In this document: positions 27,559 through 34,961 of the stretch, piece after piece | How positions within the stretch are numbered: position 1 is the stretch's first letter | Layout: each line of letters opens with the position of its first letter | NCBI GenBank assembly: GCA_041987545.1 | Contig: JBHIWH010000007.1 | Location: 124,001 to 188,000 of the forward strand | Direction of reading: 5' to 3' | Length of the DNA stretch: 64,000 nt | Origin: JAJRXR01 sp041987545 | GTDB lineage: Bacteria; Planctomycetota; Phycisphaerae; Phycisphaerales; UBA1924 | Made by a program: the position numbers and the translations under genes | The notes under the pieces: model-generated | Databases searched by the model: none | Seen by the model: only the letters and a program-made list of their open reading frames with translations | Told to the model about the DNA's origin: nothing

Positions 27559-29396
27559 AACGATCCAACACCGTCATCGCACTCCTGGCCGCCGCCGGCG
27601 CCTGCCTGGCCGCGGCACCGGCCTCGGCCGAACCCGTCGTCTACGAGGGCTCGCTCTCGTACCTCGACGCCCCGGTCAGCTCGACCGCCGACCTGCGGTT
27701 CCGTCTGTTCGACGCCGCCGAGGGCGGCGCGCAGCTCGGCCCCGACGTCGTGATCGACGCCGCCACGCTCGACAAGGGCGCCTTCAAAGCCACCCTCGAC
27801 TTCGGCGCCTTCGACTCAGGCTGGATCGAGGTCGCCGTCCGCGCGCCCTCGGGCAACGGCGAGTTCGTCACCCTCGCGCCCCGCCAGCGCCTCGACGCCG
27901 CGATCATCAACGCCGACGATGGTGGCGCGGACGCGAGCACCCGCGGCGGGAACGACGAGCCCGGCGCCAGCCTCTCGCTCACCCACCGCGCCCCGCGGGG
28001 CCCGGGCCTCGACCCCGCCGGGGGTGGGATCGATCCGTCGTACTCCGGCGGCCTCGGCGGCTTCGACACGCCGGGCCACGACACCAACGTCACACCCGCC
28101 GGCCCCTTCTGGCAGCTCTCGGGCGGGAACCTCTTCTACCTGCCCGGCAACGTCGGCGTCGGCACCTCCATGCCGACCGTGCCCCTGCACATCGTCTCAC
28201 CCTCCGCCGCTCAGTCCATCCTCGGCGTCAACTCCGCGATCAACGGCCGCGGCGTCACGGGCCTGGCCACCGGCGGGGGCGGTGTCAACTTCGGCGTCTT
28301 CGGAATCTCATTCTCCCCCGACGGCTCGGGCGTCTTCGGACAGGCCAACACCTCCACCGGAAGCAACTTCGGCGTCACCGGCCTGTCCGACTCCTCCGCC
28401 GGCGTCGGCGTCCGCGGCCTCTCCAGCGCCGCCTCGGGAAACCCGATCGGTGTGCTCGGCCAGGTCACCAGCGGCAGCGGAATCTCCGGATGGTTCGTCG
28501 GCGGACGCGGCGCCGTCATCAACACCGCCTTCGACTCCATCACCGGTTGGCCCGGCAACACCACCATCAACGGCACAAGGCTCTACATCCAGGCCTCCAA
28601 CTCGGGCCCCGTCTTCGACAACCCCGCCAGCATCTCCTCCGATTTCGACCTCGTCTTCGAGCGCGACGTCAACGCCGACGACGGGAACACGGCCTGGTTC
28701 AGCTTCTATGAGGGGTACGGCGCGTTCTTCGACGAGAAGATGCGCATCGAGATGGGAGTCAACCCCCCCATCCTCGGCGACGGCGCCTTCACCTCCAACG
28801 GCCTCGACTACGCCGAGGCCTTCCACGTCCTCGACGACTCCCTCGAGCCCGGCGACGTCGTCGCCATGATCCTGGGCGACGCCCGACACGTCGTCGGCGC
28901 GACCACCGGGTACCAGTCCACGCTGGTCGGCGTCGTCTCCGAGCGCCCGTCGTTCATCGCCGGCGCCAGCTTCGAACTCGAGCGGGAGGCCGCCGCCGCC
29001 CTGGGCATGAGCCTCCGCGAGTCCGCGGAGCTCACCGGCGCCCAGCGCACCGCACGCCGACACGCCATCCGCGACCAGATGGACCGCATGGTCCGCCCGA
29101 TCGCCCTGGCCGGTCGCGTCCCGGTCAAGGTGGACGCCTCGCACGGCGCCATCAGGGCCGGTGACCGCCTGACCTCCTCGCCCACCCCGGGCCACGCCAT
29201 GGTCCAGACCAGGCCCGGGCCGTCGATCGGCATCGCCCTCGAGGACTTCTCCGAGGGACAGGGCAAGATCATCGTCCTTATCCAACCGGGCTGGACGGGC
29301 CTGACCGACCAGCAGTACGACCAGCTCGAAGACCGCAACGCCGATCTCGAGGCCCGCATCCAGGTCCTCGAGCAGCTCATCCTGGAGACACCATGA
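27555..29396 (+). CDS. Beta-solenoid tail-fibre-like protein with a different C-terminal domain (paralogue 3)
   Basis: Protein of 613 residues, GTG start overlapping the previous stop (GTGA). The signal peptide and first 300 residues closely match paralogue 2, including the solenoid repeats (GVFGISFSPDGSGVFGQANT). From about residue 320 the sequence is unrelated to the S74 proteins: no SDRRIK, no chaperone, no C-terminal anchor. Instead there is a domain with LDYAEAFHVLDDSLEPGDVV, TTGYQSTLVGVVSERP and GRVPVKV...IRAGDRL, which resembles the peptidase-G2-like modules of other fibre proteins, and a final short coiled coil. A domain swap after duplication is the simplest explanation. Confidence 0.83.
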   Translation: MKRSNTVIALLAAAGACLAAAPASAEPVVYEGSLSYLDAPVSSTADLRFRLFDAAEGGAQLGPDVVIDAATLDKGAFKATLDFGAFDSGWIEVAVRAPSGNGEFVTLAPRQRLDAAIINADDGGADASTRGGNDEPGASLSLTHRAPRGPGLDPAGGGIDPSYSGGLGGFDTPGHDTNVTPAGPFWQLSGGNLFYLPGNVGVGTSMPTVPLHIVSPSAAQSILGVNSAINGRGVTGLATGGGGVNFGVFGISFSPDGSGVFGQANTSTGSNFGVTGLSDSSAGVGVRGLSSAASGNPIGVLGQVTSGSGISGWFVGGRGAVINTAFDSITGWPGNTTINGTRLYIQASNSGPVFDNPASISSDFDLVFERDVNADDGNTAWFSFYEGYGAFFDEKMRIEMGVNPPILGDGAFTSNGLDYAEAFHVLDDSLEPGDVVAMILGDARHVVGATTGYQSTLVGVVSERPSFIAGASFELEREAAAALGMSLRESAELTGAQRTARRHAIRDQMDRMVRPIALAGRVPVKVDASHGAIRAGDRLTSSPTPGHAMVQTRPGPSIGIALEDFSEGQGKIIVLIQPGWTGLTDQQYDQLEDRNADLEARIQVLEQLILETP

Positions 29397-29782
29397 CACA
29401 CACATCACGCACGGCACGCACCGCCGCACTGCTGGCCGCCGCGGCGCTCGCGATGGGCGCCATCGCCGCCGGCTCGGCGCCGACCACCGACGCCCCACGC
29501 CTCCAGGGCGCGGGCTTCTCGCTCGAGCTCAGGCCCGCGGCCGCCGCGCCGCCCGTCCTGAGCGCCGACGGCTTCACCCTCTCCGCCGTCCTTTCCCCGG
29601 CGCCCGCGCCCCGTGTCCCAGACTTGGCCGCGCCCTTCGGCGTCGTCGATGCCGCGGACACCGCAGCCTTCGTTGGCAAGATGGAGAAGAACGACCCGGT
29701 CGCCGACATCGCCGAGCCCTTCGGCGTCATCGACCAGTCCGATTTCCTCGAGTTCACGCGCCGCCACGCCGCGGCCCGCTGA
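29393..29782 (+). CDS. Small exported protein with Cys-less dockerin-like repeats
   Basis: Protein of 129 residues beginning in a 4-base overlap with the previous gene (ATGA). Signal peptide with core AALLAAAALAMGAIAAGS, a Pro/Ala-rich linker, then two dockerin-like repeats, DLAAPFGVVDAADTAAFVGKM and DIAEPFGVIDQSDFLEFTRRH. These match the GC-type module of the window, but both flanking Cys residues are missing, so no disulphide can close the domain. Last gene of the fibre operon, followed by a terminator. Function unknown; it may link the fibres to the dockerin-dependent surface layer. Confidence 0.75.
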   Translation: MTHTSRTARTAALLAAAALAMGAIAAGSAPTTDAPRLQGAGFSLELRPAAAAPPVLSADGFTLSAVLSPAPAPRVPDLAAPFGVVDAADTAAFVGKMEKNDPVADIAEPFGVIDQSDFLEFTRRHAAAR

Positions 29783-29807
29783 TACGCTCGATAACCCGTT
29801 CCGATCG

Positions 29808-29838
29808 GCGGCGGCCTCGACCGGGGCCGCCGCTTTTT
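29808..29838 (+). terminator. Rho-independent terminator of the tail-fibre operon
   Basis: Stem GCGGCGGCC / GGCCGCCGC with an 8-base loop followed by TTTTT, 25 bases after the last gene. The clearest intrinsic terminator in the window. Confidence 0.85.
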
Positions 29839-29871
29839 CGTGCCCGCAACCGCTGCTCGTGAGGGGATCCC

Positions 29872-31086
29872 ATGCGTTCGATTCACCGCTCCGTCGTGCT
29901 CGCCGCCGCGCTCCTGCTCGCCCCGGCCTCGCTCGCAGAGGACCCCTCGCCCCGCGGCCTGCCCGTCGAGAACCTGAACACCGACGCCGAGTACGCGACG
30001 CTCCAGGCCGCCATCGACGACGCCAGCCCGGGCGACTTCCTCCGCGTCGACAACACGGGGCTGATCGAGACCAACATCACGATCGACAAGGCCATCACGA
30101 TCATCGGCCAGGGCGAGGGCCAGAGCTACATCGACGCCGGCTCGACTGGACGCTGCATGAGCATCGTCAACGCCTCGCCCGTCCGCATCATCGGCATCGG
30201 CTTCCGCAACGGGCTCGTCTCCGGCGCCGACGGCGGCGGCGTCCTCATCGACAACTCTTCGGTCACCTTCGAGGGCTGCACCTTCCTCGGGTGCGGAGTC
30301 AACGGCGGCGGGCTCGGCGGCGCACTCTTCGCCTTCGGCGGCTCGAGCGTCGACATCGACCGCTCCCTCATCCTCCAGAACTTCGCCAACCTCGCCGCCG
30401 CCATCTGGGCCCCGGGCGCCTCTTCGGTCCGCATGACCAACACCCAGCTCTCCGACAACAACGCCGCCAGCGATGGCGACGGCGAGCTGATGATCTTTCA
30501 GAACGGGTCCTCCCTCGCCATGGCCCACTGCACCGCCGCCCGCAACGGGACCAACTCCCCCTCGAACTCCCTCATCGCCGCCGGCGTCACCGAACCGGTC
30601 GAGGTCGTCGGCTCGATCCTCTGGGGCAACAACACGCTCGCGACCTTCGCGACCGGGAACCTCACGGCCTTCGCGAATATCTACCCCGGCGCCGTCGCGC
30701 CCGACAACCTGGACACCGACCCGGGCTTCCGCGACTTCGACAACTTCGACTTCCGCCTCGCCCCGGGCTCGCCCGCGATCGACGCCGGCTTCGCCAACCC
30801 CCTCGCCGATTTCGACCCGATCTCCCAGCTCGCGACCAACATCCGCGCAAGCGACGCCTCCAAGCGGACGCGGTTCTACGACGACCCACGCTCGCCCGAC
30901 ACCGGCGCCGGCTTCTTCGGGCCCCAGGGCCTCAACACGGGCGTCCCGTTCCTCCCCGTCCCAGACATCGGCGCCCACGAGTTCCGGGGCGGTCAGTGCG
31001 CCGCAGACCTCGCGCTCCCCTTCGGCACGCTCAACTTCTCTGACGTGCTCCAGTACCTGACCGATTTCGCCGCCGGCTGCTTCTAG
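29872..31086 (+). CDS. Right-handed beta-helix protein with GC-type dockerin repeat
   Basis: Exported protein of 404 residues: signal peptide SVVLAAALLLAPASLAE, then a pectate-lyase-like parallel beta-helix. Its start, YATLQAAIDDASPGDFLRVDNTGLIETNITIDKAITIIGQG, is characteristic of such folds, and turns like GCTFLGCGVNGGGLGGALFAFGG and NTDPGF.DF...LAPGSPAIDAG follow. It ends with a single GC-type repeat, CAADLALPFGTLNFSDV...AAGCF. GTGAGGGGATCCC precedes the ATG. No polysaccharide-lyase catalytic set could be identified, so it may be structural. Paralogue of the next gene. Confidence 0.82.
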   Translation: MRSIHRSVVLAAALLLAPASLAEDPSPRGLPVENLNTDAEYATLQAAIDDASPGDFLRVDNTGLIETNITIDKAITIIGQGEGQSYIDAGSTGRCMSIVNASPVRIIGIGFRNGLVSGADGGGVLIDNSSVTFEGCTFLGCGVNGGGLGGALFAFGGSSVDIDRSLILQNFANLAAAIWAPGASSVRMTNTQLSDNNAASDGDGELMIFQNGSSLAMAHCTAARNGTNSPSNSLIAAGVTEPVEVVGSILWGNNTLATFATGNLTAFANIYPGAVAPDNLDTDPGFRDFDNFDFRLAPGSPAIDAGFANPLADFDPISQLATNIRASDASKRTRFYDDPRSPDTGAGFFGPQGLNTGVPFLPVPDIGAHEFRGGQCAADLALPFGTLNFSDVLQYLTDFAAGCF

Positions 31087-31130
31087 CCGCCCCTTCCCCC
31101 AACTTCGCGCGCCTCCAGACGGGGCCACCC

Positions 31131-31139
31131 TGGTACGCT
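31131..31139 (+). promoter_or_regulatory. Extended -10 element
   Basis: TGGTACGCT (TGn plus TACGCT) 45 bases before the second beta-helix gene, with no recognisable -35. Comparable TAnnnT boxes occur before several other genes here. Confidence 0.35.
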
Positions 31140-31183
31140 GCGCCCCGGCCTTCCGCAGCGTCCCAACTCGTAGGGGGATTCCA

Positions 31184-32383
31184 ATGCGCCCGGTCTGTCT
31201 CGCACTCGTGCTCGCCGTCGCCGCGCTCACGCCCGCCGCCCCGGCCCAGGACCGCGGCGCCACCCCGGTCCACAACCGCACCCAGGGCGCCTCCTACGCC
31301 ACCCTCTCCCAGGCCGTCGCAGACGCCAACCCCCACGACCTGATCAAGATCGACGCCGTCCAGCTCGTCGAGCACGACATCCTCATCGACAAGCCCATCA
31401 CGATCCTCGGCGCCGGCCCCGACCTGACCTCCATCTACGCCCACAACGACGGGCGCTGCCTCAACATCGAGACCGGCACGGAGCTCGAAGAGGTCCGCAT
31501 CGTGGGCATGACCCTCCGCGCCGGGTACTCCAAGGGCGCCCACGGCGGGAACGTCCGCGTCCACAGCTCCAAGGCCGTCTTCGAACGCTGCAACATCAAC
31601 ACAGGCAACGCCCGCTACGCCTCGGGCGGCGCGATGTACGCCGTCTTCTCGATCGTCACCCTCGACGCCTGCGTCATCGCCGACAACACCGCCTCCGACG
31701 CCGCGGCCATCTACGCCCCCGCCTCCGGCCTCGGCCTCACAAACTCCATCGTCTCGGGCAACCGCGCGACCGACGGCCCCTGCCAGGGCATCAAGGCCGG
31801 CGGCCTCAACGTCATCTCCATGGTCAACTGCACCCTCGCCGGCAACGGCCAGGACGACAACCCCGCCGACTACCTGCTCGAGAACGACTTCATGACCTTC
31901 GTCATCAACTCCATCGTCTGGGGTAACGACGCCGCCGCCTTCAGCCCCGGGACGGACTTCCTGCTGCTGAACTCTTCCATCATCGAGGGGTTCGACGCCC
32001 CCGGCATCCTCGACACCGACCCCCGCTTCGCTGGCGCCGACGCCGGCGACTACAGCCTCTCGCCCGGCTCGCCCGCCATCGACGCCGGATGGAACGAGTA
32101 CCTCGTCGTCCCCCACGACCAGGCCGACTTCCCGGCCTACCTCGTCGCCGACGCCCGGTACCAGTTCCGCTACCGCGACGACCCCGGCACGCCCGATACC
32201 GGCCGCCGGCACGACCCCAACGTCCTGCTGCCCACCGACACGCCCATCGTGGACATGGGCGCCATCGAGTTCACCGGGATCACCCCGGAGCTCTGCCCCG
32301 CCGACCTCGCCCCGCCCTTCGGCGCCCTCGACTTCTCCGACGTGCTCGAGTACTTGGCCGCCTTCGCCGCCGGCTGCCCGTAG
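31184..32383 (+). CDS. Right-handed beta-helix protein with GC-type dockerin repeat (paralogue)
   Basis: Exported protein of 399 residues built like the preceding one: signal peptide (ALVLAVAALTPAAPAQ), beta-helix opening SYATLSQAVADANPHDLIKIDAVQLVEHDILIDKPITILG, repeated helix coils, the closing LDTDPRFAGADAGDYSLSPGSPAIDAG, and one GC-type repeat CPADLAPPFGALDFSDV...AAGCP. AGGGGGATTCC precedes the ATG. It has its own extended -10 element, so it may be transcribed separately. Ligand or enzymatic role cannot be told. Confidence 0.82.
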   Translation: MRPVCLALVLAVAALTPAAPAQDRGATPVHNRTQGASYATLSQAVADANPHDLIKIDAVQLVEHDILIDKPITILGAGPDLTSIYAHNDGRCLNIETGTELEEVRIVGMTLRAGYSKGAHGGNVRVHSSKAVFERCNINTGNARYASGGAMYAVFSIVTLDACVIADNTASDAAAIYAPASGLGLTNSIVSGNRATDGPCQGIKAGGLNVISMVNCTLAGNGQDDNPADYLLENDFMTFVINSIVWGNDAAAFSPGTDFLLLNSSIIEGFDAPGILDTDPRFAGADAGDYSLSPGSPAIDAGWNEYLVVPHDQADFPAYLVADARYQFRYRDDPGTPDTGRRHDPNVLLPTDTPIVDMGAIEFTGITPELCPADLAPPFGALDFSDVLEYLAAFAAGCP

Positions 32384-32511
32384 CCCGCGGCCGCGCCGCC
32401 GCATCCCGCGTGTGAAGACTGCGCGCATCCAGCCCGTTCCCCGACCACGAGGCGGCGCCCGCCCGACGGCGCGGTAGCATCGCGCCCCCACCGCCGCAGA
32501 CGGAGCACGAC

Positions 32512-34521
32512 ATGAACACCCGCGCCCTCGCCGCCGCCGCCCTGCTCGCCTTCGCCCCGCTCGCCCAGGCCCAGGTCATCGACGAGGAGCACGCGCCCGA
32601 CCACGACCGCCACACCCACCGCCACAACGCCCCCCACCCGGCCTCCCACGACCCGGCGCGCTTCGTCACCAGCCGGGAGTCGCCCATCAACCTCCCCCTG
32701 CCCGGCGAGCAGGACGCCTTCTTCTTCGTCGTCTACGGCGACCGCACGGGCGGCCCCGACGCCGGCATCAACGTCCTCAAGGACGCCGTCCGCGACACCA
32801 ACCTCCTCGAGCCCGACCTGGTCATGACCGTCGGCGACATGATCCAGGGCTACAACCAGTCCGCCCAATGGATGATGCAGATGCAGGAGTTCAAGTCCGT
32901 CATGGACCAGCTCCTCTGCCCCTGGTTCCCAGTCGCCGGCAACCACGACATCTACTGGCGAGGCCCCAACAAGCCCGAGGCCGAGCACGAGCCCGCCTAC
33001 GAGATGCACTTCGGCCCCCTCTGGTACGCCTTCGAGCACAAGAACTGCTGGTTCATCGCCCTCTACTCCGACGAGGGCAACCCGGACACGGGCGAGCGTT
33101 CCATCTCCAAGCCCGAGTCCCAGACCATGAGCCCCGAGCAGCTCGCGTGGCTCGCCGACACGCTCAAGCTCGCCGCCGACGCCGACCACGTCTTCGTCTT
33201 CCTGCACCACCCCCGCTGGCTGGGCGGGCGCTACGGCGACGACTGGGACAAGGTCCACAACCTGCTCGTCGAGGCCGGCAACGTCTCGGCCGTCTTCGCC
33301 GGGCACATCCACCGCATGCGCTACGACCCCAAGGACGGCATCGAGTACGTCACGCTCGCCACCGTCGGCGGCCACCAGAACAAGACCGTCCCCCAGGCCG
33401 GCTGGCTCCACCACTTCAACGTCGTCACTGTCCGCGAAGGACAGCTCGCCCTCTCCGCCCTGCCCGTCGGCGAGGTCATGGACGTCCGCGAGATCACCGG
33501 CGAGTTCGCCGACGAGGCCGCCCGGCTCGCCGGCCAGGCGCCCTCGGTCTCACCCGCCGTCGAGATCGACTCGACCGGCGCCGCCGAGACGCTGATCGAC
33601 GTCGTGGTCCGCAACCCCACGTCACACCAGGCGGAGCTGCTGGCCGCCCCGGCCAGCGACGACAGCCGCTGGGCCGCCCTCCCCAGCCACCAGCACGCGA
33701 TGATCGGGCCCGGCGCCTCGCACCGCTTCGTCTTCAAGGTCTCGCGGTCCGCGTCATCGCTCGACGACGCGATCCGCCCCCTCGCGATCGGCATCGACGC
33801 CGAGATGCTCCTGCCCGGCCGCCGCTACGCCGTCCCCACGATCAACGCCGAGGTCCCCGTCCGCTTCCTCGCCCCCCCGTCGACCGACACCGAGGCCGAC
33901 CTCGCCCTCGTCCTCGACGGCCGGTCCACCCACGCGTACATCCCGAGCGCCGAGATCGACCTCCCCGACGGGCCCTTCACGCTCGAGTGCTGGTTCAACG
34001 CCGAGCGATATGCCCCCCGCACGGGCCTGGTCGCCAAGACCGAGTCCAGCGAGTTCGGCATCTTCGTCTCCAACGCCCGCCCCGAGTTCTCCGTCCACCT
34101 CGACGGCCGCTACGCCACCGCCGCCACCGACGCCCCGGCCCTCGAGACCGGCCGCTGGACTCACATCGCCGGCGTCTACGACGGCGCCGAGGTCCGCCTC
34201 TACATCGACGGCTCGCTCGCCGCCCGCGCCCCGGCCTCCGGCTCGCGGACGACCAACCCCCTCCCGCTCGTCATCGGCGCCGACGTCGACCGCCGCGGCC
34301 AGCCCATGAGCTTCTTCCAGGGCCAGATCGACGCCGTCCGACTCTCCGGCGTCGCGCGATACTCGGGCGACTCCTTCGACCCGGCCCGCGGCTGGACCGA
34401 CGACCCCGACACCGTCCTGCTGCACGACATGGACCACGCCGTCGGTCCCTGGATCCTGGGCCCGGCCGGCTCCAGCGCCCGACTGGGTGAGGGCGCCGCC
34501 CTCCGCACCGTGGCGCCGTGA
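32512..34521 (+). CDS. Secreted calcineurin-like metallophosphoesterase with LamG domain
   Basis: Protein of 669 residues with signal peptide (ALAAAALLAFAPLAQAQ) and a His-rich stretch (residues 25-45). The metallophosphoesterase core shows all metal-binding motifs: YGDRTGG (D77), VGDMIQG (D109), GNHD (N144-D146), LHHPRW (H232-H233) and GHIH (H265, H267). After a beta-rich linker, residues about 460-665 form a LamG/concanavalin-like domain (FTLECWFNAERYAPRTGLVAK, WTHIAGVYDGAEVRLYIDG). CGGAG precedes the ATG, and TAGCAT 32 bases upstream is a likely -10. Unlike its neighbours it has no dockerin tail. Probably a secreted phosphomono- or diesterase bound to carbohydrate; substrate unknown. Confidence 0.87.
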   Translation: MNTRALAAAALLAFAPLAQAQVIDEEHAPDHDRHTHRHNAPHPASHDPARFVTSRESPINLPLPGEQDAFFFVVYGDRTGGPDAGINVLKDAVRDTNLLEPDLVMTVGDMIQGYNQSAQWMMQMQEFKSVMDQLLCPWFPVAGNHDIYWRGPNKPEAEHEPAYEMHFGPLWYAFEHKNCWFIALYSDEGNPDTGERSISKPESQTMSPEQLAWLADTLKLAADADHVFVFLHHPRWLGGRYGDDWDKVHNLLVEAGNVSAVFAGHIHRMRYDPKDGIEYVTLATVGGHQNKTVPQAGWLHHFNVVTVREGQLALSALPVGEVMDVREITGEFADEAARLAGQAPSVSPAVEIDSTGAAETLIDVVVRNPTSHQAELLAAPASDDSRWAALPSHQHAMIGPGASHRFVFKVSRSASSLDDAIRPLAIGIDAEMLLPGRRYAVPTINAEVPVRFLAPPSTDTEADLALVLDGRSTHAYIPSAEIDLPDGPFTLECWFNAERYAPRTGLVAKTESSEFGIFVSNARPEFSVHLDGRYATAATDAPALETGRWTHIAGVYDGAEVRLYIDGSLAARAPASGSRTTNPLPLVIGADVDRRGQPMSFFQGQIDAVRLSGVARYSGDSFDPARGWTDDPDTVLLHDMDHAVGPWILGPAGSSARLGEGAALRTVAP

Positions 34522-34543
34522 GAGGGCGCCGCCCCGGGCGCAC

Positions 34544-34570
34544 AAAACCGCCCCGCTCGTCGGCGGGGCG
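34544..34570 (-). terminator. Rho-independent terminator of infA
   Basis: Minus-strand stem CGCCCCGC / GCGGGGCG with a 6-base loop followed by GTTTTG. It lies 30 bases after the infA stop and just past the convergent phosphoesterase gene. Confidence 0.7.
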
Positions 34571-34599
34571 TCGCCATCCCGGACCAGCCTGTCACCCGA

Positions 34600-34824
34600 T
34601 CACTGGCGGTACGTGATCCTCGCCCGAGTCAGGTCGTACGGGCTCATCTCCACCGTCACCGTGTCCCCGGGCAGGATACGGATGTAGTGCTTCCGCATCT
34701 TCCCCGAGACGTACCCGATCACCTCGGACTGCTGCTCGTTGGGCAGCCGCAGGCGGAACATCGCGTTCGGCAACGCCTCCACCACCACCGCCTCCATCGT
34801 GAACTTGTCTTCCTGCTTCGGCAT
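34600..34824 (-). CDS. infA: Translation initiation factor IF-1
   Basis: Protein of 74 residues forming the S1-like OB fold that occupies the ribosomal A site during initiation. Typical sequence: MPKQEDKFTMEAVVVEALPN, FRLRLPN, SGKMRKHYIRILPGDTVTVE and the C-terminal SPYDLTRARITYR. AAAGGAG lies six bases before the ATG. The length matches the family (about 72). Stands alone between convergent genes instead of within a ribosomal-protein operon, as in many bacteria. Confidence 0.98.
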   Translation of the reverse strand: MPKQEDKFTMEAVVVEALPNAMFRLRLPNEQQSEVIGYVSGKMRKHYIRILPGDTVTVEMSPYDLTRARITYRQ

Positions 34825-34961
34825 CCGGCTCCTTTCGTACCACCCGATCACGCGTCGGGCCCTCCGGGAACCGCGACACCAGAGATCATACGCCCAGGAC
34901 CCGGCGCCACGACGCCCGGCCCTCTCCGCCATCACTCGCTCACTCAGGACCCGGACCGCCC

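Noticed and set aside
23633..29396. Prophage remnant suggested by tail-fibre/S74 domains
   Set aside because: The proteins have signal peptides, shared host-type organisation and no integrase, capsid, terminase or attachment sites nearby; S74 is also found in non-phage proteins.
29780..29788. Extended -10 TGATACGCT before the first beta-helix gene
   Set aside because: It coincides with the stop codon of the fibre operon and lies upstream of a strong terminator, so it is unlikely to drive the downstream gene.
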